43,293 bases of DNA from an uncultured beta proteobacterium (GTDB taxonomy: Bacteria > Pseudomonadota > Gammaproteobacteria > Burkholderiales > Burkholderiaceae_C). The DNA lies in assembly GCA_903830985.1 (NCBI GenBank), contig CAIKVZ010000001.1, positions 1 to 43,293 of the forward strand, read 5' to 3'. Below the pieces are notes generated by a model. That model was given only the letters and a program-made list of their open reading frames with translations. It did not search any database and was not told the DNA's origin. Below are positions 35,159 through 43,293 of this stretch, piece by piece (position 1 is the first letter of the stretch; each line of letters begins with the position of its first letter). The translations under genes and the position numbers were made by a program.

Positions 35159-38100
35159 GCGGCGTCTCCTGCTTCGAGGCCAAAACGCACATGCTGCGCC
35201 AGGTCGCCATACAGCAGCTGCGCCCAGGGCGGCATGGCGTCGGCAATGTCCTCGTAGCGGTCAAAGGCGCGTGCCAGATAGGGCGACTCCTGCCATTCAC
35301 CCGTGCGCTGGTAGCTGCCCTCGAAGGCCGCCTGCGCGGCGTCGTGCGGGTCGGGCGCTTGCTTGTCGGGTTTGTCGACAGCCAGCCGCTGTGCTTTGCG
35401 TTCGGCCGTGAGGTACGCCCAGGCCGTCTTGCAGGCCACGGGCAGGGGTTGCGCCCAGGCCGCCCGGTAGGCCTGCAGCAGACCTTGCAGAATCGCCTGA
35501 GCTTGGTCCTGTGGCAGGGGACGAAACACCACCTGCCCGTCCAGCCCGAGCAGCACCGTCACCAGCGGCAGGCCGCTGGCATTGGCCGCGAGGTGCCGCA
35601 CCCACAGCCCGACCACGGTGTGGGCGCGCGCGCCCTGCTCCCGGCCCTTTCCCTCGAGCACTGCGCCCAGGCGCGACTCCAGTTGCAGCCAGGGCCCGCC
35701 GTCGTCCACTCCAGCGCACAGCCCTTGCAGGCTGCCCGTGAGGTGCACGCCGTCCAGCAGCAGGTCTATGGCCTGCGCCGCAAGGGGCTTGGGGAACTGC
35801 GCCTGCCAGGGCGCTCGGCGCTCCAGCACCACGGCCAACTGCTGCTCGAAGTCCTCGCCGGCACGCGCACCAAAAGCCGCCATGGGCAGACGTCCGGACA
35901 GCGCCAGACTGTGCAGCGCCTGCAACGGCTCCTGCGCCTGCAGCAGGTCCTGCCCAATCAGGTGGTGCTCCAGGGCATTCAGCGCAAACGGTTCGACTTC
36001 CGCTTGCGCATCGTCCAGCGAATCCAGCACCACCTGCAGCCGCCGCTTGAAAAAAACCTCCACCGGTTGGCGCAGCAGCAGCCGCAGGTCGTCGAGGCTG
36101 AGGCTGGTGGGACTGACTGAATCGTCATTGCGAGGGTTTGCGGACAGTGGTTCGTCATTGCGAGCCGCGTCAGGAAGCCGCCCGTCATTGCGAGCGGAGC
36201 GAAGCAATCCAGGCTGTTGGTCTTCCACCATGGATTGCCGCGTCGGCAAGCCTCCTCGCAATGACGACTCCAGCCGGACGTGTTTCTCACGCGCCCCATG
36301 CACGCCGGCCCAATCCGCGTCGTAGGTGCTGAACGCCGAGCCCTGCAGGAAATACGCCTCCGAGTAGGGCTGCAGGGGCTGCTGCTGCGGCACGCGCTTG
36401 GGCGTCCAGTTGGCGTTGAGCCAGTCGATCAGTTGCGCCACCAGCACCGAAGGCGGCTGCTCGGCGTTGTCGGTGGCGCGGTGCCCCTGCCAGCTGATGT
36501 AGAGCCGGTCGCGCGCCGACAGCAGGGCCTCGAGAAACAGGTAGCGGTCGTCCTCACGGCGCGAGCGGTCGCCGGCGCGCCAGCTCTGCGCCATCAGGTC
36601 GAAGTCGCGCGGCGCGGTCTGACGCGGGTAGTCGCCGTCGTTCATGCCCACCAGACAGATCGCCTTGAAGGGAATGGAGCGCATCGGCATGAGCGTGCCG
36701 AACTGCACGCCGCCACCAAAAAAGCGCTGGTGCAGTCCGGGCTCCTGGATCTGGCTGAGCCAGTGTTCGCGCACCACCTCCAGCGGCAGCGCCGTCTCCA
36801 GCGCGGCCTCCTCACAGGCCTGCAGCCAGACGTCCAGCGGCTCCAGCAGATGCTGAAGGGTCCGCTCCTCGGCCTCGTTGCCGGCCAGAAAAAAGCGCTC
36901 GACGATGGCGCCCAGGGTCTGGCCCCACTGCTCGGGCGGCTGTGGATGCGACAACTCGAGCAGGGTCTGATCCACCGCCGCGATCCAGTCCAGCAGGTGG
37001 CCCAGCAGGGCCGCGTCAAGTCCACCCAGGGCGGCTTGCGGCAGGGTCTCGGCCCAGGGCTGGCCCGCGCCCACGGCGTAGCCGAGCAACAGGCGGCGCA
37101 AGCCAAACGCCCAGGTGTTCTGGTCTGCACCGGCACCCGTTGCGGGAACACCCCAGGCCTGGCGGTGCTTCGCGTCCAACCCCCAGCGCACGCCGGCCAG
37201 GTTCAACCAGTCCTGCAGCTGCGCCACGTCAGCAGGGCTCAGGCCGAAGCGCTGGCGCACCGCAGAGACCTCGAACAGGCACAGCCAGTCGACCAGGGAG
37301 AGGCGTGCGCCCGGCAGCGACAGCAGTTGCTCCAGCGCCTGCACCATGGGCGACTGGCGCGCCGTGGTGTCGGCCACCGAATACGGGATATGGCGCGCCT
37401 GGCCAGGGGAGAAGCGGCCGAACACCGCCTGGATGTGCGGCGCAAAGGCTTCCATGTCGGGTACCATCACCATGACATCGCGCGGCTGAAGCTGCACATC
37501 GGCGTCGAACCAGGCCAGCAACTGGTCGTGCAGTACCTCGATTTCGCGCTGTGCCGAATGCGCCGTCTTGAAGGTGATGGAACCGTCCTCGGGCAGTGCC
37601 TGCGGCGCAGCCGGCAGGGGCTGCAGATTCAACATCGCAGATTGCAGCAGGTTCAATTGCGTTGGCGACGCGACCTGCGCCGGATCGACAAACAGATCGA
37701 CGCGCGTGAGCCGATCCCGGTAGTTCTCCACGCGGTCAAATTCATCGAGCAAGTGCAGGTAGTCGCGCCCCTGCTTGCCCCAGGAGGCCAGCAGCGGATG
37801 GGTGGCGGTGTGCAGGGCATCGCCCGCCGCCGCTGCCGCCGACAGCGGCTTGGCCTGCTGGCGACGGCGCAACTGCTGGCGCAGCTGGGCATGGCCTTCG
37901 ACGATGTCGCCCCAGTAATGCTGGCAGGGGTTTTGCACCAGCAGCAGCACCTGGCACAGCTGGCCCAGTTCGGCCAGCGCCTCCAGGGTCTGCATGGACA
38001 GCGAGGAAATGCCGAACACCACGATGCGCGGCGGCAGCGTCGACGGGCACTCACCCGTCTCCAGGCTCACGCGCACCAGCGCCTTGAGGGCCTGCAGAAA

Positions 38101-38742
38101 GCGCGCGTGCACGCTGGCGCGCGAGGCGTCGGCCAGGGCCTCGCCCACGTCGGCGCGCAGGTCGCGCCACAGCTGGGCCTGCCAGGCGTGCTCTGCCGGC
38201 AAAGACAACTCAGCGCCGTCATGGCCGCGCAACAGGTCGGCTTCAGTGCTGCCCACCGCCCAGTCGCCGAGCCAGTCGGCCCGGTAGCTCTGGTAGCCGT
38301 CGAGCACGTCGGCGATTTGCAGCGCCAACTGGTACAGCTTGCGGCCGTCCGATCGGTCTCCGAGGTAGCGCGCCAGCGGCGCATACACCGGATGGCCCGC
38401 GGCCAGAACGGGCAGCAGGCGCACCAGGCGCCAGACCAGACTGTCCTTGTCGAAAGGCATGTGCGGCGGTACAGATTCGCTGCCCAGCACGCTGCGGTAG
38501 ACCTGCCAAAGGTAGCTGCCGGGCAACGCCATCGAGGTGGCGGCGCTGATGCCCAGGGCCGCGTCGTCGGCCAGCGCCAGTTCCAGCCAGTGCTTCATGC
38601 CGTTGCTCTGCACCAGCACCACCTCGGGCTGCAGCGGCGCCAACGGTTGCGCCTTCAGGAACTGGGTCAACAGATCGCGCAGGTCTTCCAGTCGGTTGCC
38701 ATGCAGCACCATGAATCCTGGTGGGTGTTGGTGGGCGGTCAT
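35155..38742 (-). CDS. recC: RecBCD enzyme subunit RecC, with an in-frame repeat insertion
   Basis: This 1195-residue subunit (from ATG 38742) resembles a helicase without a working ATPase and is the Chi-scanning and strand-splitting part of RecBCD. The N terminus FMVLHGNRLEDLRDLL and the central CLVGMNDGDYPR and DDRYLFLEALLSARDRLYISW are family-typical. Residues about 826-873 are low-complexity, with three RND tripeptides at 10-residue spacing, and are encoded by a palindromic repeat element (36123-36266). The insertion sits before SPTSLSLDDLRLLLRQPVEVFF, the start of the C-terminal domain, probably in a surface loop. Starts at 38766 or 38790 are possible; 38742 is used for the AAAGAAG site and the family N terminus. 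The gene follows sbcC by 37 bases. Confidence 0.93.
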   Translation of the reverse strand: MTAHQHPPGFMVLHGNRLEDLRDLLTQFLKAQPLAPLQPEVVLVQSNGMKHWLELALADDAALGISAATSMALPGSYLWQVYRSVLGSESVPPHMPFDKDSLVWRLVRLLPVLAAGHPVYAPLARYLGDRSDGRKLYQLALQIADVLDGYQSYRADWLGDWAVGSTEADLLRGHDGAELSLPAEHAWQAQLWRDLRADVGEALADASRASVHARFLQALKALVRVSLETGECPSTLPPRIVVFGISSLSMQTLEALAELGQLCQVLLLVQNPCQHYWGDIVEGHAQLRQQLRRRQQAKPLSAAAAAGDALHTATHPLLASWGKQGRDYLHLLDEFDRVENYRDRLTRVDLFVDPAQVASPTQLNLLQSAMLNLQPLPAAPQALPEDGSITFKTAHSAQREIEVLHDQLLAWFDADVQLQPRDVMVMVPDMEAFAPHIQAVFGRFSPGQARHIPYSVADTTARQSPMVQALEQLLSLPGARLSLVDWLCLFEVSAVRQRFGLSPADVAQLQDWLNLAGVRWGLDAKHRQAWGVPATGAGADQNTWAFGLRRLLLGYAVGAGQPWAETLPQAALGGLDAALLGHLLDWIAAVDQTLLELSHPQPPEQWGQTLGAIVERFFLAGNEAEERTLQHLLEPLDVWLQACEEAALETALPLEVVREHWLSQIQEPGLHQRFFGGGVQFGTLMPMRSIPFKAICLVGMNDGDYPRQTAPRDFDLMAQSWRAGDRSRREDDRYLFLEALLSARDRLYISWQGHRATDNAEQPPSVLVAQLIDWLNANWTPKRVPQQQPLQPYSEAYFLQGSAFSTYDADWAGVHGAREKHVRLESSLRGGLPTRQSMVEDQQPGLLRSARNDGRLPDAARNDEPLSANPRNDDSVSPTSLSLDDLRLLLRQPVEVFFKRRLQVVLDSLDDAQAEVEPFALNALEHHLIGQDLLQAQEPLQALHSLALSGRLPMAAFGARAGEDFEQQLAVVLERRAPWQAQFPKPLAAQAIDLLLDGVHLTGSLQGLCAGVDDGGPWLQLESRLGAVLEGKGREQGARAHTVVGLWVRHLAANASGLPLVTVLLGLDGQVVFRPLPQDQAQAILQGLLQAYRAAWAQPLPVACKTAWAYLTAERKAQRLAVDKPDKQAPDPHDAAQAAFEGSYQRTGEWQESPYLARAFDRYEDIADAMPPWAQLLYGDLAQHVRFGLEAGDAA
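36123..36266. repeat. Palindromic repeat element inserted in frame within recC
   Basis: CGTCATTGCGAG occurs at 36123-36134, 36153-36164 and 36183-36194, a strict 30-bp period, and its inverse CTCGCAATGACG at 36255-36266. Inside the last pair, GCAATCCA (36204-36211) faces TGGATTGC (36231-36238). The unit looks like a dispersed REP/MITE-type palindrome with tandem copies of one end. It is open in the recC frame, with no stop, and encodes about 48 residues. Confidence 0.85.
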
Positions 38743-38779
38743 GGGTGCTTCTTTCGGCATAGACATCGAGTATAGAAAT

Positions 38780-41700
38780 TCACACCACAAAGCGCGCGCT
38801 GCTGCCGGTCTGCGAGGCGGTCAATTCAAGGCGCGCGTCGATCCACTCCTTGAGCTCGGCCACGTGCGAGATGATGCCCACCATGCGCCCGGCCTGCTGC
38901 AGGTCCTTCAGGGCGCGAATCGCGTGGTCCAGTGCTTCCGGGTCCAGGCTGCCAAAGCCTTCATCGACGAAGATCGCGTCGAGCCTTATGCCGCCAGCAT
39001 AGGACTGGACGATGTCCGACAGACCGAGCGCCAGCGCCAGCGCGGCCAGAAAGGATTCGCCGCCCGACAGCGTGCTGACCGCGCGCGTGCTGCCGGTGTA
39101 CTGGTCAAAGATTTCCAGATCGAGCCCGGCGGCGGTGCGCTGATCGCCGGCCTCGATCTTGCGCCGCATCTCGTAGCGCCCCCGGCTCATGACGCGCAGG
39201 CGCAGCGTGGTCGCCGCCACCACCTCGTCGAGCAGCGTGGCCAGCACATAGCGCTGCAGCGACATGCGCTGGGCGTTGTTGCCGTTGGCCACATCGGACA
39301 CTTTTTTCAGCACGCCGTAGCGCGCCTCCAGCGCCTGGTAGCTGGCCTGGAAAACTTTCAAGGAATCGACATAACGCGCGCTTTCGGCCTGCGCCGCCAG
39401 CGCATCGCGCACCGCGTTGTTCACGCAAAGCTGCGCGCCCTTGGCACCCTCGTGCGCCGTCAGCAGGACCGCCAGATCGGGTCGCACCATGGCGCTGGTG
39501 TCGGCCTCAGCGCGGCGCTGCCGCTCACCGGCCGCGGCCAGCGACGCATCGAACGCGCGCAGGCCCGCGTCCAGCGCCAGCACGTCCGCGTCGTCGAGGC
39601 ACGCTGCGCGCCAGGCCTGGACATCGGCAAAACCTGCTCCCGCAAGGCGCTGTTCGAGATCGCGCAACTTGTCCTGCTGCTCCAGTGCCAGGCGGGCGCG
39701 CGCCTGGCCGCAGGCCTCGAGCCACGCAGCAGTCTGCGTCAGCCCCTGGGCAGCCAGCGCTGCGGCATCGGTGGCGGCGTCCAGTGCGCGCTTGAGGTCC
39801 TTGAGGCGGGCCGCGACCTGCGCCTTCGCCGCCTGCAGGGCTGCGGGGTCCGCCAGTTCCGGCGGCACACCGGCCTCGCGCCCTTGTAGCTGACCGACGA
39901 GTTGCTGCAGTTGCCCCTGGGCCGCCTGCGCCGCGGCAACAGCTGCCGCCAGCGCGGCTTGGCATTGCTGCACGGCCGCGTCTGCCAGGGGCAGGCGCGA
40001 CTCACTGAGCAGCAAGGCCTTGGCGGCTTGCTCGGACTGCGTCAGCGCCGCGCGCGCCGCCAGCAACGCCGCGGACAGCTGCTCCATCGACGCGCTGGCC
40101 GCGTCGCCCAGCGTGCTGCTGATTTCCAGAATGCGCGCCTCCAGCACGCTCAGTTCACGCTGTTCGTCGGCCAAAGCCTGCTCGGCGTCGCGCCATGCGG
40201 CATCGGCTTGGGTCAGCGCCGCAAGCGCTGCCTGGAGCGTGGCGTCGGGCACGAGCTCTTCATGCCGGTGCGCCGGCGCCGGATGCTCATGAGAGCCGCA
40301 GACGGCGCAGGCCTGACCTGGCAGCAGCGCCGCTGCCAGGCGCGCGGCCTGACCGGCGATCCAGGCCTGGTGCGTGGCGTCGTGCTGCGCTTGCGCTTGC
40401 GCCCGCTGCGCCTGGGCCTGGGCCACAGCGGCCTGCCGTGTACTCACACGCAACGCCGAGGCCGCCAGTTCCTGTTGCCGGGCCTGCAGCGCCACGGCCC
40501 TTTGCATTTCTAGCTGGAGCTGGCTGTGCGTCTGCCGCTGCCCCTGCGAAGCGGCCGCCTGGACGCGCTGCTGCTGCAGCTGATCGCTCAGGCTTTGCTG
40601 CGTTTGCGTTGCGGCCTGCAGCGCCTGCTGCGCCACCTGCAAGGCCGCGTCTGCACGCACAGTCGCCGCGGCGGCGAGCGCATGCTCGGCGCGCGTTGCC
40701 GACAGCGCCGTCACCCTGGCCACCAGGGCATCGAGCTCGGACAGGCGCGCAATGGCCTGCTCATACTGCGGCGCGCTCGCCTGCTCCTGCAACAGTGCGG
40801 CGTCGGCCTGCTCCTTGGCCTGCCTGGCGGCTTCCAAATCTGCGGCCAATTGCCGCTCACGCACGGCTTCGGCTTGCAGTTGCTGGGTCAGCGTCTGCAG
40901 CGTCGCCTCATAGGGCGTGATCGCCGCCGCCCGCTGCGCCGCAGCGAGTTGCTCGCGGCGCGCCTGCCAAACGCTGACCTCGGCGTTCAGGCCCAGCAGC
41001 GCTGCGCTGGACTGGTCCAGCTCGGCAAAGCGCGCCGCCACCAGGCGCCCTGCGCTGAGCGCTGCCTCAGCCCGCAATGCCGCGCTGGCAGCGGCTGCGG
41101 CGTCGCGCTCGAGCGCCTGCAGTCCCAGGCCCTGCTCGGCCAGACGCTCGTCCAGCGCGCCTTCGCTTTCGGCCTGCGCCTGAGCCAGCAGCGTGCTTCT
41201 TTGCGTGCGCACGGTCTGCGACGCGTCGGCGACCTGCTTGGCCGCGAGCTTGAGCGCCTCCTCGATGCGCTTGTACACCTCGGTGCCAAACAGCGTCTCC
41301 AGAATCTTCTCGCGCTGCTGCGTGCCGCTCATCAGGAACTCGCGGAACTTGCCCTGCGGCAGCATGATGACCTGACGGAACTGCTCGCTCTGGAAACCCA
41401 GCAAGTCAACGACCATGGCGTTCACCTTGCCCGGACCCGCGGCCAGTGGCACGAGGGTGTCTGCCCCGTCCAAGCCGTCCAGCCGCCAGAGTTCGGCGCT
41501 GGCGCTCTGCCGGGTCTCGCCGCCACCGCGCTTGGCCGGGCGCATCTGCTCGGGCACGCGGCGCACGCGGTAGCGCGTGGCGCCCAGGGCAAAGTCGAAG
41601 CTGACCTCGGTCAGCGTGTCGGCGTCGGCATGGTGGCTGCGCATCTGGCGCGAATCGCGCTCGCCGCCCGAGCTGTCGCCAAACAGGGCAAAACAGATGC

Positions 41701-41839
41701 CGTCCAGGATGCTGGTCTTGCCGGAGCCGGTGGCGCCGTGGATCAGGAAAAAGGACTTGCCTGCGAGTTCGCGAAAGTCGATCACCTGCAGCTTCGCAAA
41801 GGGACCGAAGGCCTGCATGCTCACGACGATGGGCTTCAT
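38780..41839 (-). CDS. sbcC: SbcC nuclease subunit (SMC-like ATPase)
   Basis: The 1019-residue protein has an N-terminal ATPase half (Walker A IHGATGSGKTSILDG at 33-48), two very long Ala/Gln-rich coiled coils, a zinc hook CAVCGSHEHPAP near residue 511, and a C-terminal half with the ABC signature TLSGGESFLAALALALG near 920 and Walker B DAIFVDEGFGSLD near 955. With SbcD it forms the Mre11/Rad50-type complex that opens hairpins and processes blocked DNA ends. The start overlaps sbcD by 4 bases. The high Ala and Gln content of the coils is normal for GC-rich relatives. Confidence 0.96.
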   Translation of the reverse strand: MKPIVVSMQAFGPFAKLQVIDFRELAGKSFFLIHGATGSGKTSILDGICFALFGDSSGGERDSRQMRSHHADADTLTEVSFDFALGATRYRVRRVPEQMRPAKRGGGETRQSASAELWRLDGLDGADTLVPLAAGPGKVNAMVVDLLGFQSEQFRQVIMLPQGKFREFLMSGTQQREKILETLFGTEVYKRIEEALKLAAKQVADASQTVRTQRSTLLAQAQAESEGALDERLAEQGLGLQALERDAAAAASAALRAEAALSAGRLVAARFAELDQSSAALLGLNAEVSVWQARREQLAAAQRAAAITPYEATLQTLTQQLQAEAVRERQLAADLEAARQAKEQADAALLQEQASAPQYEQAIARLSELDALVARVTALSATRAEHALAAAATVRADAALQVAQQALQAATQTQQSLSDQLQQQRVQAAASQGQRQTHSQLQLEMQRAVALQARQQELAASALRVSTRQAAVAQAQAQRAQAQAQHDATHQAWIAGQAARLAAALLPGQACAVCGSHEHPAPAHRHEELVPDATLQAALAALTQADAAWRDAEQALADEQRELSVLEARILEISSTLGDAASASMEQLSAALLAARAALTQSEQAAKALLLSESRLPLADAAVQQCQAALAAAVAAAQAAQGQLQQLVGQLQGREAGVPPELADPAALQAAKAQVAARLKDLKRALDAATDAAALAAQGLTQTAAWLEACGQARARLALEQQDKLRDLEQRLAGAGFADVQAWRAACLDDADVLALDAGLRAFDASLAAAGERQRRAEADTSAMVRPDLAVLLTAHEGAKGAQLCVNNAVRDALAAQAESARYVDSLKVFQASYQALEARYGVLKKVSDVANGNNAQRMSLQRYVLATLLDEVVAATTLRLRVMSRGRYEMRRKIEAGDQRTAAGLDLEIFDQYTGSTRAVSTLSGGESFLAALALALGLSDIVQSYAGGIRLDAIFVDEGFGSLDPEALDHAIRALKDLQQAGRMVGIISHVAELKEWIDARLELTASQTGSSARFVV

Positions 41840-42984
41840 GCGGCGCTCCCTGCAGCGGTCGTGACGCTGGCCACGCTCTCGTTGAAAGCGGCCAGGGCTT
41901 CCAGGCCGATGTCTTCGCCCAGCATGTCTCGGTAGAAGGCCTGAAAGATGTCTTGCGGCTCGCGCCGGCGGTGATCGCCGCCGGCACGAGCCGCGGCGTT
42001 GCCCGCAGCGGTCGCGGCAAACTGCAACTCCATCATGTTCGCATAGACCTCACGCAGGCGTGCCATGGGGTCGAGCACGGGACCCGAATCGGTGAGGTGG
42101 GCGCACAGGTAGTCGCTGCGACCGAGCGCAGGATCTGGGTTCTTTAGCAGTTCGTCCAGCGTGCCCTTGACGATGCGCACGTCGCGCAGCGGGCTCAGGG
42201 GCATGCGCCGCACGGTTGGCACGCCGTCGGCACCGATCTCCACCAGCGACACGCTCTTGACATGGTCCACCTCGTTGAAGGAGTACTTGAGCAGCGAGCC
42301 CGAATAGTGGACGCGCCCGGAATTCATGGATTGCGGGCGGTGCAGATGACCGAGGGCCACGAAGTCGAAGCCGGCAAAGCTGTCCGCCGCCACCATGCCG
42401 GAGCCGCCCACAGACAGGGGACGCTCCGATTCGGATTCGCTGCCACCCGCGACAAAGGCATGGGCCACCAGCACATTGCGTTGCCCGGGCTGGCATTGAG
42501 CGCGCAGCAGCCCCAGCACATGGCTCATGGCGCTCTGGTGGTCGCTCACGCCCTCGGCGCCGGCCAGGGCGCGGGCAAAGGTCGGATCCACAAAGGGCAA
42601 GGGCCAAAAAGCGACTTCACCGTGGGCGTCGCGCAGCACGACCGGAGAGAGTTCGCCCAGCGTGCCGCGCAGGATCAGGCGCGCACGCTCGAAGATGCGT
42701 CCCCCAAAGGCCAGCCGGTCCGCGCTGTCGTGGTTGCCGGCAATGCCGATCACGGGAATGCCCGCTTCCACCACGAGCCGCGCCAGCACCTCGTCCAGCA
42801 GGGCCACGGCATCGGCCGGGGGCACGGAGCGGTCGTAGATGTCGCCGGCGATGACGACAGCGTCGACCTGCTCGCTGATCGCCAACGCAACGAACTGATC
42901 CAGAACATGGGCCTGATCGGCCAGCAGCGAGGCGCCATGCAGGTAGCGGCCCAGGTGCCAGTCGGCGGTGTGCAGAAATTTCAT
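41836..42984 (-). CDS. sbcD: SbcD nuclease subunit (Mre11-like phosphoesterase)
   Basis: The 382-residue protein has the calcineurin-type metallophosphoesterase motifs in order: MKFLHTADWHLGR at the N terminus, VVIAGDIYDRSVPP, GIAGNHDSADR, LVAHAFVAGG and ALGHLHRPQ, which bind the two metal ions of the nuclease site. The C-terminal domain follows from about residue 260. ATG 42984 is chosen because it opens the conserved N terminus; the 17 codons that could precede it are not family-like. No good ribosome-binding site is visible. It is the first gene of the five-gene recombination operon. Confidence 0.95.
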   Translation of the reverse strand: MKFLHTADWHLGRYLHGASLLADQAHVLDQFVALAISEQVDAVVIAGDIYDRSVPPADAVALLDEVLARLVVEAGIPVIGIAGNHDSADRLAFGGRIFERARLILRGTLGELSPVVLRDAHGEVAFWPLPFVDPTFARALAGAEGVSDHQSAMSHVLGLLRAQCQPGQRNVLVAHAFVAGGSESESERPLSVGGSGMVAADSFAGFDFVALGHLHRPQSMNSGRVHYSGSLLKYSFNEVDHVKSVSLVEIGADGVPTVRRMPLSPLRDVRIVKGTLDELLKNPDPALGRSDYLCAHLTDSGPVLDPMARLREVYANMMELQFAATAAGNAAARAGGDHRRREPQDIFQAFYRDMLGEDIGLEALAAFNESVASVTTAAGSAA

Positions 42985-43293
42985 GGAGAGGGTCGCGATG
43001 TGGCGTTGTGGGGTGAGCAGCCGCCATCGTCGCACAGCCCAGGCTCAGGGCGTGAGCCTGCGACGGTCATGGTGATGGCCGGGACGCGGGCCTTGTAGGT
43101 AGGTCGTGCCGCCAGCGGTGTTGGTACGCCAAGATCGCTAAAAGCAGCGGGGCCGTCCGGGTAGTGCACCAGCAGGCGCGGCGTCACGCGGGTGTGGGGT
43201 GGTCGTCGCAGCGAGGTAAAGGAGGAGGGTCTGGCGACGCCAGGCCCGGGGGACACGAGCGGAGGCGACCACCCTGCGACCGCGTCTCCAACC
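42985..43293. other. Region upstream of sbcD without a convincing gene
   Basis: Short open frames exist on both strands, but none has a ribosome-binding site, a family match or typical composition. The region must contain the promoter of the sbcD operon, yet no clear -35/-10 pair is visible. The last 100 bases are rich in inverted repeats: GGGTGGTCG (43197-43205) pairs with CGACCACCC (43266-43274) around the hairpin at 43227-43247. Confidence 0.5.
43227..43247. repeat. Strong hairpin near the right edge
   Basis: GGGTCTGGCG (43227-43236) and CGCCAGGCCC (43238-43247) pair over ten positions with one T/G wobble around a single A. There is no T run, so it is not a standard terminator. It is nested inside a second inverted repeat (43197-43274) and may be part of a dispersed repeat cut by the window edge. 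Confidence 0.5.

Noticed and set aside
36123-36266. CRISPR-like array from the regularly spaced CGTCATTGCGAG copies
   Set aside because: The repeats are 12 bp with 18-bp spacers, only three direct copies, one copy is inverted, and all are within the recC frame with no cas genes; a palindromic repeat element explains it better.
42981-43256. A 91-codon minus-strand ORF upstream of sbcD
   Set aside because: It is Pro- and Arg-rich without any family likeness, has no ribosome-binding site and overlaps the sbcD start; it is probably non-coding.

Overview
The window is GC-rich, densely coded DNA that reads like a betaproteobacterium of the Comamonadaceae, most likely near Rhodoferax. This is inferred from gene content (QseBC-type regulators, DHC and c4 cytochromes, HiPIP, a Mtr/Pio-type conduit) and not from a database search. 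No transposase, integrase, phage gene or CRISPR array was seen.

Left part (1-9031): a membrane-protein fragment, a cyclopropane-fatty-acid synthase with a small translationally coupled upstream ORF, a tiny Cys-containing protein, an exported non-specific endonuclease, a CBS-domain protein, a HiPIP, a PstS-like binding protein overlapping a hybrid histidine kinase, and a QseB/QseC-type two-component system. Electron-transfer cluster (9032-15137): a MtrA/DmsE-type decaheme cytochrome, a very large MtrB/PioB-type outer-membrane barrel and three diheme cytochromes, read away from the qseBC-like genes. The decaheme gene has ten heme sites, and the fourth CXXCH reads CSD-TGA-H: an in-frame stop replaces the second Cys codon while the rest of the frame is intact. 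A tRNA-Ala(CGC) follows.

Signalling locus (15790-28650, all minus strand): a PAS histidine kinase and FixJ/TodT-type regulator, an orphan NMT1/SsuA-like periplasmic binding protein and a membrane histidine kinase, a receiver-only protein, three c-di-GMP enzymes (one with a dead GGDEF) and a chemoreceptor. The chemoreceptor, the receiver-led operon and the binding-protein operon each have the same promoter: a palindrome TTGGACC-AA-GGTCCAA (one arm base changed at one site), then exactly 23 nt, then the same -10 hexamer TATCTT. The palindrome is centred near -43, as for a class II activator. This makes the locus look like one regulon joining ligand sensing, c-di-GMP and chemotaxis, and it is the strongest candidate for an undescribed system here.

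Right part (28971-42984): a c4-type cytochrome and a compact sbcD-sbcC-recC-recB-recD recombination operon. recC carries an in-frame palindromic repeat insertion with three copies of CGTCATTGCGAG at 30-bp spacing and one inverted copy. The last 309 bases hold no convincing gene.
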